A stretch of 64,000 nucleotides of DNA from Nymphaea colorata (GCF_008831285.2 NC_045147.1:10783427-10847426), one strand, 5' to 3'. Numbered from the stretch's first letter, positions 23,396 to 35,945 are shown. A program made the numbers and translations. Notes: a model not told the origin generated them from the sequence alone.

Positions 23396-23860
23396 CTATG
23401 TTTCGTTTGATGCATATAAAATGTAAGCAGGTATCTTCTTTTACATGTATTTTTGATTTTCAAAAAAAAAAAAGTCCTATGCGTATTAGAAAAAAATAAA
23501 ACATTTTCACTGAGGTCGATGACAAATAATAGTGATGTTTAGTAGATGTAAGTAAAAAATTTACGGATGTCCAAGGCAAGTGTTGGTACAATGTTTTATC
23601 CACGCTTACTTAGATGTAGAGAAAAACAAACTATTACTGATGTGCTAGGATGTCGGTAATAATCATTGTTTACCTACGTATTGTGCGCGTCGTTGATGGA
23701 GACCTGTACCAACAGGTTGAGCATTGTGTCGGTGATGATTTTTTACGGACACTATTTTCACCTACCATGAAAGGAAACACCAGTAAAACTTTTAACAACG
23801 CGTTATCATGTTTCACTAACACGTTCTGACTGTCTGTAATGCATATGTTTTTTTGTAGTG
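23396..23860 (-). mobile_element. CACTA-like DNA transposon remnant
   Basis: The right end reads GTAGTG at 23855-23860; on the minus strand this is CACTACAAAAAAACAT, a typical CACTA terminus. Interior words such as TGTCGGTAAT and GTCGGTGATG resemble the subterminal repeats of such elements. The corresponding place in the related block at 54660 lacks this sequence, which supports insertion. No matching left terminus was found. Confidence 0.45.
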
Positions 23861-23879
23861 TCTGCTAAACAATCCTGCC

Positions 23880-25100
23880 ATACCCTAACTCCCCAAGACA
23901 CCAATTATCAAAAGGAAAAAAGAGATGTTCAGCTGCGGCCATCTCTCTCCGGCACGCTCAAATCCAAGTTCAATCTCATTAGATCCAACTCCAAAAACCC
24001 TTTGGTCAGATCTGGTGGGTAAAATTCGTTGCAATTTTATGATATTTTGCCAAAAACTTTCCATGGTCCAAATGTTTTTGGATTCATACAGGTTGATATC
24101 CAACACAGGAGGAAAAGGAAAAGTCAGGTCAACTTAATTTTGGCGTCGGCCAAAAGAGGTGCGCTGATATGTGCACACGTCCAAGTCTGACTTGAATATC
24201 GAACAGATAAGTTAATGTATTTTCTGCCATGTAATTTAATATTTTTTTTAAGTCTTTTTTGGTTCCAAGGTATAATCTAGCTGATTGAGTTGGTAGATCA
24301 ATGAAAATTGAGCTTCCAGTTTGATTCTTGTGAGTGTTATTGTTTTCAATTGTAAATGATACATGCGTGACACTTTAGTTGATAGATACACCATTGGCAG
24401 CCTAAGTAGTAAAATAACTATAGACCTTATGAGCAAAGGAAAAGACAGGAGCTTCAGTCTCACTGAGTATCCCAACTCTTTATATCTTTCTCTCTCTAAA
24501 AATTGGCCGGCATTAGAGTCCAACAGGTCATGGAGAACTAACTAAACTGTTACTGAGGAATGTGGAACTGAACTTTTTATAGCATTCATGAGTTGTATTC
24601 TCGATTTGTATAATCTCAACGTATTTTGAATATCGACGTGCTTTTTTTTGGTTAATGATTGTTTGAAATTCTAAAACACCGATATAGCAGATTAGAAAAT
24701 TTGCACCACAAAATGTCATGCTGAGGTTGAACCTGATCTGACCAAGTTTCAAAATCGAAGAGGATATAAGATATTTATTTTAAACTAAATGCGACTAGAA
24801 TCCAATCGGAAATCATTTTTTAAGTGCAAATACGATCCAATTATCAAAACGCAGTTTCCTACTTCTTTCTTGATTATTAATTACATCCTCTAATATACAG
24901 AGGCCATTGAGAAAAATATATAAGATTCTAGCCTTTTAGGTTAATTGTCTCCTATAATATACAAAATTGTGATTGCCGTTGATTTATTTTTTTCTTGATC
25001 GATTGAAGGGTTAGTAATTTACACGTAGTTAGAAGCAAACAAACAAAACAAACTTTCCTCTGAAGGGGTGTCTGATGCGGTAAAAAAAAATTATTCAAGA
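23880..25100. repeat. Peroxidase 3'-flank module, copy downstream of Prx-C
   Basis: 23905-24000 aligns with 54700-54835, 24115-24200 with 61375-61440, 24270-24400 with 54945-55060, and 24450-24640 with 29525-29710 and 58780-58960. 24735-24910 is the AT-rich repeat and CGCAGTTTCC segment shared with the Prx-A and Prx-D flanks. Short open frames in this stretch are not genes. Confidence 0.7.
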
Positions 25101-25284
25101 TGAAATAACTCAGCAAATTATTGTATATGCCATTTTATTTAAGGTAAAATGCGGCCGATATTTTCCCCTTCATGTCACCATTAAGAATGGTAAGATACAT
25201 ACATATGTCTGACTGAACTCTATTGTAGTGAAAACCCATCAAAACAATTAAGCAAAGTATCACCAAGAGTGGGACACAAATACA

Positions 25285-25390
<106 letters not shown>

Positions 25391-25637
25391 CAATAACGCA
25401 CAATACTTATCAAACAAGAACCCCACAAATTATTGTAACAATCACTTACTCAACGGTACAATTGAAATGAATAAATAACAACCAATTGGCCTCAACCAAA
25501 CTTGGAGATATTACTTTGTCTGATATGTCAGACACTAAAGAAAAGAAAGGTTTTCAACTTTTAGATATGAAAGTCAAGAACTAGAAACCAACCTGACCCC
25601 AGATCAAGGCATTCTTGAAACCTAGCCAACGACGACT

Positions 25638-26896
25638 TCAATTGACAACCCTGCATGACTTTCTGATCTGTCCCTGAGACCCAGTCAACACCTCAATCTT
25701 CCCCATCCGCAACATCGCATCAGCAAACTTATGCAACCACATCGACCCACTGTTTATGTTTGCCAGCACCATCCCGGCAGTGTCCGCCATGTCCATCAAT
25801 GCCTGGTCTGACGAGAGAAGGCCCCTGTGCAACTTCACGTTCACGTAGTACTGGTTGTCCAATGTCCGTGGTGTCACTGGGTCCAACGATACTGTTGGAT
25901 CCTGCCCCGATCCTGGAGCCGGGCATTTGCTTTTCAGGTCAGACACGTACGTCTGGTCCATGGATGGATCCGACGCATTCGTCGTGTTCTTGAAGTTATA
26001 GAGCCTGTTCGAAAAAGCAGAGCAGTGGGAGTCCCCGATCGTGTGTGCACCGGACAGCGTGACCATGTCCTCCAGAGAAAAGCCCTTTCTTGCAAAGTTC
26101 TCTTCCAATTGCTTCACGTTGAAGAATGCCATCGGCAAGTTCTGGTTAACTTCGGATTCCTTGGAGACAAGGCCGTCTCGTCGCCCTGCCGGCACTGGGT
26201 AGTAAAATCCTCCGGCAATGCGGACGGACTCCCGGGCGGCAAAGGCAACGATGTCAGCACAAGAGACGACTTGCGGGCACTGGGACTCCAAGGTGGATTT
26301 GGCTTCATCTATGACGTCGAACCCATTGAGGCTGGGGTTGTTTGTAGGAGAATCCTTCTCTGCTGGGTTGCCCGGGGTAGAGTCCAGCAGCACAGATGCA
26401 TCACAACCCTGTGAATTTAAATCAAAATCTCCATGGTTTAGTTTAAAGAAAGAATTAGTCAAGGATTTCTTACACAGGAAGTTGAATAGTAGGAGATGTG
26501 ACATGGTTTTCTAGAACTCTTCTACATTATAGAAATATAGTAACCTCAAACTGGAATGTGTCAAACTGGGATGGCACTATAGCATGTATAATATTCATTT
26601 ACAGACTAAATCAAAGAGATAGGGAGATGGTAGGTGCTCACCCTGACAAAGCAGTCATGGAAGTGCAACCTGATCAACGAGGCAGGCATGCCGGGATCGC
26701 GAGCAACGGCATTTGTGACGGTGTTTCTCACGACGTCCTCCACCGAAGGACAGCTGCTGCTGTAATAGCCGACACTCAGCTCGCCACCGTGAGCTAATCC
26801 GACTGAGGCCAACTCTATCAGAATGCAGAACAGTGCAAAGTTACCGGCCATGGCTAGGCGGCCATGACTGGAGGAATATGGAGCCATGCCCTTCAT
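25638..26896 (-). CDS. Class III secretory peroxidase, Prx-C (2 exons)
   Basis: Exon 1 is 26642-26896 (85 codons) and exon 2 is 25638-26408 (256 codons plus stop), giving 341 aa; the 233-bp intron begins GTGAGC and ends TTCACAG. The ATG at 26896 matches the start of Prx-A; the open frame upstream of it has only a GTG and lies in the 5' leader. Exon 1 differs from Prx-A in the signal peptide ([13 protein letters not shown]), at [10 protein letters not shown] and at MPASLIR. Exon 2 differs at 7 residues, including MDMADTA for MDRADTA and AMLRMGK for AMVRMGK. Catalytic Arg76, His80 and His207 and all eight cysteines are kept, so it should be active. The copy arose by a block duplication with Prx-A and Prx-D. 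Confidence 0.96.
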
Positions 26897-26989
26897 ATAT
26901 TTTGTCAGTCTGTCTCGAAAGAGAACTCGATGGAATGGATGACGCGATTTGAGGGAGAGCTCTATTCTCACTTGCGTTTCTGTGCATAG

Positions 26990-27017
26990 AAATGGGCGCG
27001 TGGCTCAAGTATTTATA
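26990..27017 (-). promoter_or_regulatory. Core promoter of Prx-C
   Basis: Minus-strand TATAAATA (27010-27017) followed by CCACGCGCCCATTT (26990-27003), the same as Prx-A apart from one base (A to T opposite) at the motif edge. The leader is longer than in Prx-A because of an insertion near 26912-26945. Confidence 0.75.
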
Positions 27018-27139
27018 GGCATGGAAGGGGATAGCTTCAGTGCTGCAAACAGGATGAAGAAGAGACAACATAGCGCGTACAAAGCAAAAGATATGATTGA
27101 CTAAGACTGGTCTAAAGGGTTTGGTACCATCATATGTCA

Positions 27140-28673
27140 ATAAATTATGTACATATATTTTTTATGTTGATGGGCGGAGCGTGGAGTGGGGCTTTGCGAG
27201 GCAAGCTTCAACTAACGCATCACCATTTTTTTTGGAGGTTCCATTTTTTTTGTTGCTTGAGAATCATTTTTAGCGATTACGTTGAAATTGATATATAGGC
27301 TTGTAATTGAATATTAACACAAATCTGATGCCTGAATATTGGCATCCAGTATATATTAGACCATTGACTCCACTTGAGAACGGAACTGTAAAAGCTGCTG
27401 TTGAAAAGGTGCAGATGGAGTGAGTTTTCCAGACACCGTCCTGTGAAGACTATAGCTTTTGGCGCACGTTGCAAGAGTAAGAGGAAGAGAGTTTTAAAAT
27501 TCTTCCGACATGAGAAGTCAAGCCCACAAGCCTCCTTAAGAGAAGACTTGCGTGAGCGATCAGTAGACAACAGAAGAAGTCAGCTTAGTTGTTCCGCGTA
27601 TGTGGTTGTTCACATTTGAAAAAAGAATTCCTATTAGAGTAGGCGCCCATAAAAATGATACAAATTAAAAACTGATCAAACTCTCGAAGCATCATAAATA
27701 TTTTTAATAAAAACACGTTTACAACCACTGCTGGCCTATGTCGATTAGCACCAGGGCTGTTGTCATCTTAGCGCCACAACATTCCTGAAATAAAATTCAA
27801 GTTATATCAAGTTCATGAGCTCCCATGTTTATTTTTTTGGAGCAAAATTAATTTTGGAGTTGCATAACTTGATAGCTGCATTTCACCCGGTATCAATGAC
27901 GGCCGCGACCCACGAAACTCACAGACGGACAAGTTTTATGAGCCCATAACATCATCTATCTGTATAATTTTCCGAGTCCCTTAGCTTTAACCACATAAAT
28001 TTGAGCATATAAGTGAAGCCCAAGTCCATTTGCTTTAACCACATATGTGCTTGTTCACATTCACATTGGATAAAATATGATCAAAACTATCTTGCTTTAT
28101 GCTTTTGGATAAAATATGCTCCTGTACGTCGCACTAGCATTCTCCGAATTTATCACCTTTTCTTTTTTCAAGGCATATCGGAATGTCAAAATGGTCAAGA
28201 ACAAACCGGAATGGAGCTATAACTAGCTTCGTTTATTAAAAGCGTCACGAATAGAAGCTGAGTAAAGTTGGAACAGGGAACAACTCATTAGGTCCTACAA
28301 TGTCAGTTCTTATTTCATGTTGGCGACCTGAATATCAAGTCGTATTGTCCAACTAAGTAAAACATAAGAACTTCTTTAGCGATCCCAAGCTTGATAGATG
28401 ATATGTATGGGCCCAAGCCTGCTGATTTTAATTAAATGCTACTGCCTAAAACTGTTGTTAACTTTAATGGGTACATATTCTAGATATAGGTTAACAATAA
28501 TAAAGATAAAATAAGGGCCCCTTTTATCATATACTAACAAATGCAGGAGCACCTCTGCAAAAAGTAAAAAAACAGAAAAAGAAAGAAAATTTAAGGAGCT
28601 AGGTGCTTGAATGATTTGACGTGGACAACTTGGTTACTCGAATTTGTTAAGAAACAGTGATGTCTACTAGGAC

Positions 28674-28680
<7 letters not shown>
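27140..28680. repeat. Duplicated upstream block of Prx-C
   Basis: Aligns with the Prx-A block at 10200-10906 and then, across a junction at 27720, directly with 11981-13080. About 1.07 kb of the Prx-A block, including the orphan promoter, is missing here. No gene. Confidence 0.7.
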
Positions 28681-28716
<36 letters not shown>

Positions 28717-28729
28717 TATATATATATAT
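28678..28729. repeat. (TA)n microsatellite
   Basis: TA repeat with one TAGATA interruption near 28714, at the outer edge of the Prx-C upstream block. The equivalent place in the Prx-A block (13091-13107) has a shorter TA run. Confidence 0.9.
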
Positions 28730-29520
28730 GGTTTTGAAGTACACGTTCTCAAAACACATGTAACAAAAGCACATATTCCAATTCCAAGAATATTCAAAGT
28801 ATGATGGTATCGTTCAGCCTTTGGTCATTAGATGTCAAAATAGTATGTATTATTAGTAGCACATAGATTTTTTAGCTGATTTATTTTAGGCACGGGTGTT
28901 TCAAGAACACAGTATTTGGCTTAACAAAAATCCTTTGAGCAGCCGTATCTACAGTGTGGACTGCACACCTAAGTACCAATTCGTGGATTTGAGTAATTGG
29001 ACGACAAAATCTGGTTCATATCAATTGCTTCGAGGTCCTTTTCTTCAACAGATTGAGTTATTGACCATGAAAACGAAGTAATTGGGATCGTAAACTGGTC
29101 CTCGATCCATGGGCATCACTTTTCGCTTATTTCATCTTAAAATTCCAAAAGCGGTTCAGTTTATTCTTCCTCCCGTTTAAATGAACACAAATAATTGCAA
29201 AAATTTTAGTCACGATGATTCAATTTCACTAACAATGTTGCCAATAATCTCAACATTTATGTAATTCCCTTTAATTAAATGATGAGGATACGTACTTTCT
29301 TCGGATGATATTAAAAAATGTTACCAATTTGCAACCTTTGTATTTTGAGGGGAAGATCCCCACGTGCTTGACAGCGATTTGAAGAAGAGAAGGAATTAGT
29401 TGACGTTGGTTTTCGATTTTTATAACCAAGGTGATCTAAGATTCATGACCGGACGCGATGATTACAACAATTATTTTAATATATTGTAGTACCTAGTGCA
29501 TCTACGAACTCATTATAACT
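28730..29520. other. Intergenic, no recognised feature
   Basis: A 61-codon plus-strand frame (28896-29081) is unlike anything I recognise. The remainder is AT-rich. Confidence 0.35.
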
Positions 29521-29720
29521 TTGTTCAGTCTCATTGAGTATCTCAACTCTTTATATCTTTCTCTCTCTAAAAATTGGTCAGCATTAGATCCAACAAGTCA
29601 TGGATAATGAGGAATGTGGAATTGAACTTTAAACCGAGTCCAAATTGCTGTTTTATACCATTCTCGATTTGTATAATCGGGTTCGTAATTATGGTGTCAA
29701 GATATTTTGAATCTGGCTGT
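29520..29720. repeat. Peroxidase 3'-flank module, copy near Prx-D
   Basis: CAGTCTCATTGAGTATCTCAACTC and the AATTGGTCAGCATTAGATCC segment align with 24450-24640 and 58780-58960. Confidence 0.65.
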
Positions 29721-29885
29721 TAATGACGCATTAAGAGAAATTCAAAACCACAACAATTTGATAACTGGATGCTTCGGGATGATATTAGGGGTTAGTCATG
29801 GCAACATGCATGCAGAAAAATTATGGATGCATTGATAAATAATGAATCTTTTTTTCTTTTCTAAAGTTTTTTTGTTGGCCATAGT

Positions 29886-30245
29886 AAGGGTGGGCATCGG
29901 GTCGGGCCGGCCCGGTAAAGGCCAGCGTCGGCCCGTTTAAAACTAAAAAAGAATTTTTTTAATCATAAAATATTTTTTTAAATATAAAATATATTTAATA
30001 ATAATAAATATATATTATTAAAACAAAAAAATTAAAAAAATATATTTTTTAAACTTAAACGGGCTGACCCGTGCTGGCCTATCGGGCCCGGCCCAAAAAA
30101 TCCTGGCCCAAGCCCGAGCTGGGCCGGGCCGACTCGGGCTGGCCTATTGGGCTCGGCCCGAAAAATCCTAAAAATCCTGGCCCAGGCCAGCCCCGCCCAA
30201 AAAATCCTGCCCAGGCCCAGGCCAGCCCGGCCGGACGCCCACCGT
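29886..30245. repeat. GC-rich inverted-repeat element (GGGCCGGCCC type)
   Basis: Begins GGGTGGGCATCGGGTCGGG and ends GGCCGGACGCCCACC, so the ends are imperfect inverted repeats. The middle (29940-30055) is A/T-rich and the outer arms consist of GGGCC/GGCCC words. A related stretch is at 35745-35945. It looks like a hairpin-forming MITE or similar element; the superfamily is unknown. Confidence 0.5.
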
Positions 30246-30307
30246 ATTAATTTTTTGATTCCATTTATTACAACAGACAAGACAAGACAGCCCATCACGT
30301 AGCATGT

Positions 30308-30763
30308 CACTAAAAAAAAATATGTTCGTTAACGACTGCCGAGAAACATCCGTAAAGGTGACACAAGCGTCGGTAGAAACTTTGTTGGTGGAAACTTCAC
30401 CGACATTTTCCGTAGATCAACGAGTGATTAACGTTGGTGAGGACATCATTACCGACATTCTAAAAATGTTGCTAATACTATTACCAGCGAGTAAGCACAC
30501 ACCAGTAAGTATTTTCCCTAACGATCGTCACACCAGTAAGTATTTTCCCTAACGATTGTCGCACGTTGGTGGTGAAGATTATAATATTATTATCGACGTG
30601 CAGTTGACGTGTGACTAAATATCGGTGAAAATTTGATCAACGGCTGCTATAAGCATCAGTGAAAGTATAACCGTCGCGGTGTCACCGAACCAAATATCGG
30701 TAGATGTATAACCGACGACATTCCGAATGTCGGTAAAGATTTATATATTTTTTCCAATTAGTG
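30308..30763 (+). mobile_element. CACTA-like non-autonomous element
   Basis: Starts CACTAAAAAAAAATATG and ends CCAATTAGTG, so both termini carry CACTA-type inverted ends. The interior is full of TCGGT/ACCGA/CGACG words. A 21-bp phrase beginning CACCAGTAAGTATTTTCCC is tandemly repeated at about 30502 and 30531. The next bases (ATCGTTTCAAATTCTG) continue the flank seen at 24657-24675, supporting insertion there. A 3-bp target duplication is not evident. Confidence 0.5.
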
Positions 30764-31440
30764 ATCGTTTCAAATTCTGAAATTCGGATAAACATTAGCA
30801 GATCGTTCATAAATTATCAGAATAAAAAATATATAACACAAAATATTTACGACAAAGTGTTTATCAAGACCAAAACATAAATAAAAATTTTGCACCACAA
30901 AATGTCATCGCTGAGGTTAAAACTAATCTGACCAATTTTAAAATGTAAGAGCATTGGATATAAAATATTTGTTTTAAACTAAATACAATTAGAATCTAAT
31001 TAGAAATCGTTTCTTAAGTGCAAATACAATCCAATTAACAAAACGCGGTTTCCAACTTTCTTGATTCTTAATTACCTTCCCTAACATACAGAGGCCGTTC
31101 AGAAAAATGTATAAGATTCTAGCCTTTGAGGTTAATTATCTCCTCTAATATAGAAAATTGTAGTTGCCGTTGACTTACTTTTTTCTTGATCGATTGATGG
31201 GTTAGTAATTTTACACGTAATTAGAAACAAACAAACAAAACTTTCCTCTAAAGTGGTGTCTGATGCGGTAAAGAAAAAATATTCAAGATGAAAAACTCAG
31301 CAAATTATTGTATATCCATTTTTATTTAAGGTAAAACGTGGCTTACTTTTTTTCCCTTCGTATCACCATTAAGAATGGTAAAAAACGTACATATGCCTGA
31401 CTGAACTCTATTGGTAGTAAAAACCAATTAAAACAATTAA
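30764..31440. repeat. 3' flank of Prx-D, duplicated with Prx-C and Prx-A
   Basis: 30890-31420 follows 24690-25260 closely (TTGCACCACAAAATGTCAT, AAACGCGGTTTCC, AAACTTTCCTCTAAAG). No gene. Confidence 0.7.
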
Positions 31441-31451
31441 GCAGAGACACA

Positions 31452-31505
<54 letters not shown>
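31452..31505. repeat. Compound (AT)n-(GA)n microsatellite
   Basis: (AT)n at 31452-31474 then (GA)n to 31505; positional counterpart of 25287-25390. Confidence 0.95.
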
Positions 31506-31509
<4 letters not shown>

Positions 31510-31674
31510 CGCACAATACTTATCAAACAAGAACCCCACAAATTATTGCAACAATCACTTGTCTAACCGGCACAATTGAAATGAATAAATAACAACCAAT
31601 TGGCCTCAAACAAACTTCGAGATATTACTTTGGAAAGGTTTTCGATTTTTAGATATGGCAGCGTGAACTAGAGA

Positions 31675-32927
31675 TCAATTGATAATCCTGCAGGATTTCC
31701 TGATCTGTCCCTGCGTCCCAGTCAACACCTCGATCTTCCCCATCCGCACCATCGCGTCCGCAAACTTATGCAACCACATCGACCCACTGTTTATGTTCGC
31801 CAGCACCATCCTGGCCGTGTCCGCCCTGTTCATCAATGCCTGATCCGATGAGAGAAGGCCCCTGTGCGACTTCACATTCACGTAGTACTGGTTGTCCAAT
31901 GTCCGTGGTGTCACTGGGTCCAACGATACGGTTGGATCCTGCCCCGATCCTGGAGCCGGGCATTTGCTTTTCAGGTCAGACACGTACGTCTGGTCCATGG
32001 ATGGATCCGAGGCATTCGTCGTATTCTTGAAGTTATAGAGCCTGTTCGAAAAAGCAGAGCAGTGGGAGTCCCCGATCGTGTGTGCACCGGACAGCGTGAC
32101 CATGTCCTCTAGAGAAAAGCCCTTTCTTGCAAAGTTATCTTCCAATTGCTTGACGTTGAAGAATGCCATCGGCAAGTTCTGGTTAACTTCGGATTCCTTG
32201 GAGACAAGGCCGTCTCGTCGCCCTGCCGGCACCGGGTAGTAAAATCCTCCGGCGATGCGGACGGACTCCCGGGCGGCGAAGGCAACGATGTCAGCACAAG
32301 AGACGACTTGCGGGCATTGGGACTCCAAGGTGGATTTGGCTTCATCTATGACGTCAAACCCATTGAGACTGGGGTTGTTTGTAGGAGAATCCTTCTCCGC
32401 TGGGTTGCCCGGCGTAGAGTCCAGCAGCACAGATGCATCACAACCCTGCGAATTTAAATCAAAATCTCCATGTTTTAGTTAAAAAAAGAATTCGTCAAAG
32501 ATTTCTTACACAGGAAGTTGGCCAGTTGGAGATGGGGCATGGTTTTCTAGAACTCTACTACATTATAGAAATATACTAATCTCAAACTGGGATGGCAATA
32601 TGGCATGTATAGTTTTGTGAACTTACAGTTACAGGTATAGATCAAACAGATAGGGAGATGGAAGATGCTCACCCTGACAAAGCAGTCATGGAAGTGCAAC
32701 CTGATCAGCGCAGCAGGCATGCCGGGATCGCGAGCAACGGCATTTGTGACAGTGTTTCTCACGACGTCCTCCACCGACGGACAGCTACTGCTGTAATAGC
32801 CGACACGCAGCTCGTCAGCGTGAGCTAATCCGACTGAGGCCAACTCTAGTATCAGGCAGAACAGTGCCAAGTTACCGGCCATGGCGAGGCGGCCATGACT
32901 GGAGGAATATGAAGCCATGCCCTTCAT
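31675..32927 (-). CDS. Class III secretory peroxidase, Prx-D (2 exons)
   Basis: Exon 1 is 32673-32927 (85 codons) and exon 2 is 31675-32445 (256 codons plus stop), giving 341 aa; the 227-bp intron has donor GTGAGC and acceptor CGCAG. The signal peptide differs slightly from Prx-A ([13 protein letters not shown]). The mature N-terminus [14 protein letters not shown] is the same as Prx-A. Differences in exon 2 include [17 protein letters not shown] and the C-terminus KSCRIIN. Catalytic Arg76, His80 and His207 and all eight cysteines are present. Its promoter differs from A and C (TATAAAG rather than TATAAATA), so expression could differ even though the enzyme is nearly the same. Confidence 0.96.
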
Positions 32928-33005
32928 ATATTTTCTGTCTATCCCGAAAGAGGACTTGGTGGAATGGATGAAGCAGCTCTATTCTAGCTCGTGTTTCTCT
33001 GCATT

Positions 33006-33034
33006 CAAATGGGCGCGTGGCTCTGGTCTTTATA
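33006..33034 (-). promoter_or_regulatory. Core promoter of Prx-D
   Basis: Minus-strand TATAAAG (33028-33034) followed by CCACGCGCCCATTTG (33006-33020). The TATA box departs from the TATAAATA of Prx-A and Prx-C. Confidence 0.7.
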
Positions 33035-34097
33035 GGCATGGAAGGGGATAGCTTCAATGCGGCAAACACACAGCCGCGTAGAAAGCAAAAGATACGATTG
33101 ACTAAGACTGGTCTAAAGGGGTTGGTACAATCATATGGCAATAAAGTACGTATTTTTATTTATTTTGATGGGCTAAGCGTGGGCCCGGACTACTGGGCTT
33201 TTTGGGGGTTCCTTTTTTTGGTTGCTTGAGAAACTTTTCATGTAGCTGCCGGACCACGTAGTAGCTTGATCTGGTAAAGAAATTTGGATCCTTTTTAGTG
33301 ATTACATTGAAATTGATATAAATGTTCATAACTGAATATTAACATATTGACATCCAATATAGATTAGACATGCATGATTGCATATAAATGTAAGTATTTA
33401 GGTTAGTTGGATTCTTATTGGGTTTGAAATCTGACTATACATTACCATAATTGCCCATTGCCCCACATCAAACCAGGAGCTCGAGCCCATTGGTCTCCTC
33501 GTTTCCCCATACAAAAACCAGATTTAGAATATGGTAAAAGCTGAACACTACCTGAATCATAACTATTCACCTCCTTCTTTACAACACGCCCTGTGAAGAT
33601 TACAGCTTTTGGCAAGTTGCAACAGTAAGGAAGGGATTTTTAATATTCTTCCACATGAGAAGTCAAGCCCACAAACCTCCCAAAGAGAAGAATTGCGTGA
33701 GCCATCAGTAGATAACGAGAGATATAAAGAAGGAAGCACCTTATTTGTTCCGCGTATGTGCTTGTTCACATTTGAAAAAAAGACATAACTCTTAGTAGAG
33801 TGGGCGCCCATAAAAATGATAGAAATGAAAAACAGATCAATCTCTCAAGTATTATAAATATTTTACATAATTTCGTTCATATACTCAAAAGCATCTTTTC
33901 ATTTCCCTAGGTTACAATTAATTTATTCGTTGGTTCTAACTTGTGTCTCTGTGCAGACGGAAAATCAAAATATTCTTACCAATCTTTTCAAAATTAAAAA
34001 ATTAGCGTCGACAAAGAATTTGAAAAATTATATAATGACCCCTGCGCCAAAAACAAAAAGAAAAAAAGAAGAGTATTGGCTCAGCGACTGTCTGTGC

Positions 34098-34162
34098 ACA
34101 GTGCGTGCAAATGGGAGTGTTGTGGCTCACGTATTTTTATAAGATGCCTTCACAGTAGAGAA
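34098..34162 (-). promoter_or_regulatory. Orphan peroxidase promoter relic 2
   Basis: The minus strand has TATAAAAATACGTGAGCCACA, then ACTCCCATTTG (34108-34118), matching the layout of the live promoters with a small insertion. It occupies the same place in the Prx-D block as relic 1 does in the Prx-A block. No peroxidase coding sequence is attached. Confidence 0.55.
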
Positions 34163-35744
34163 CACCTCAAGAAACGAAATTGGTATATGTATAGGTCTGT
34201 GTACAATGCAGAGGTGCACAAATCCATGTGCATGACATATGCCTTTAAGAATGAACCACGGAACCAATGAAAGTAGACTATAAAGACAAATTTAATGCAT
34301 TCCTCAAGAAAAAGCACAGAAAACAGGTAGGCATGTAAATGGATTAGATATATGGAATGACTGATTGATTAGGAATCCAGGAGATATATAGTAATAAATA
34401 TAGGTCTGATCAATGGTCAGATAATTACTTGTAAATCTTGAATCATAAGCTAATCAGATACCAATGATACAGTATTAAAGAGAAAAGGTCCAAATCTGAA
34501 TTCTAATCCAAATCCCATTACCCAATGCCTAATTGAGTCAAAGTCGGTGAAGGCTGGACCCGGATGCAAAAAGGGTGAGCTCCAACCTCTACTCTCCTAT
34601 GAAAGTAGGGCTTGTGACACTTGAAACGTTCAGATTAACTAGATTTGCATCTCCAAATCACCCATGAGAACTCCTAATTCCTTACAACATGCAGCTCTTT
34701 TGTCACAGAAATGCGATTATTGTTCTCTAAGTGGGGACTTGATGGCCTTGAATTTTGATTGTAGAGTCAAAAGTAAAAGTATAGAAACCAAATTTCACTT
34801 CAAATTGAAATTGAAATGAACATTTCATTTCTAGCTAGTCTCTCTTTCTGTTCAATAATATGGAACTTTTATTCCAGAATTGAATATAACATGTATGATA
34901 GAACATGAATTAAAATTGTAGAATTGAGGAATTAAAACTATCATAACTTTTGACTTAAAGAAAGACAAAAAACTTTAAAAGTTTGGAATCATAACTCTAC
35001 TCTGTAGCGTAGAATCACAATTCCAGAATCTTGATTCAAGAACAAGCATGTAATTCTGGAATCAAAATTCTTTGTTTGAGAATGCAATTTTCATTTCATA
35101 AAAGGTGAGACTTTTAATTCTATAATTCCAACGATATCGGCCTCATTAAACAAACACCAACCCCCTCCTCTAAACAACATTCCTGAAATAAAATTCAAGT
35201 TATATCAAGTTCATGAGTTCCCCATGTTTATTTTTCACGAACAAAATTATTTTTGGAGTTGTATAACTCGATAGCAGCATTTCACTGGGCATTAATGACG
35301 GATACAACCCACCTAACTGTATAATTTTTCATTCTGATTCTAACATGCTGGGTTTATGCCGGCTCACAAACTACGTTATGAAGCCCAAGTCCCTTAGCTT
35401 TAACCACATAAATTTGAGCAAATAAGTTAACTTTGTGTGATATTGCTACATCCTGCCAAATTAAGGTAAGGTTCTGTACGAGAAGTCGAGCCCACAGGCC
35501 TCCCTATGACAGGACTTGAACGTGATCAGCAATAAAATGATACAGAGAGACGTGAGGAGGAAGATTCCGAGTTGTTCCGCATATGTGCTTGTTCACTTAA
35601 GAAGAGTAAGCGCCCACAAAAATGAAAAGAAAACAAAGTGATCAGAAACTCTCCTGCTTTACGCTTTTATATAAAAAAAATGCTCCCATATGTCATACTA
35701 GCATTCACGACCTTTTCCTTTTCCACAAAAAGCATATATAAGAC

Positions 35745-35945
35745 AAGGCATCGAGCCAGGCCTGGGTTGAACCGGATAGGGCCGAGGTGGGCTCAATCAA
35801 ATTTTTATTAATTTTAATTAATTTCATATATTTTATTTTTTAAACAAGAATAAACTAGGCCAGGCCACTCCAGGTCCAAGATGGGTCAGGCTAAAATCGG
35901 GGCCGAGCTCGCGGGGCTAGGCTCCAAACCGGCCCGAGCCAATGC
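35745..35945. repeat. GC-rich GGGCC-type element
   Basis: GCATCGAGCCAGGCCTGGG through GGCCCGAGCCAATGCC, with an A/T-rich centre (35795-35850). It resembles the element at 29886-30245 and is absent from the Prx-A and Prx-C blocks, so it inserted after the duplication or was lost from the others. Confidence 0.45.

Noticed and set aside
26897-26971. N-terminal extension of Prx-C beginning [10 protein letters not shown]
   Set aside because: It would need a GTG start and lies in the 5' leader; the ATG at 26896 matches the paralogs and gives a normal signal peptide.
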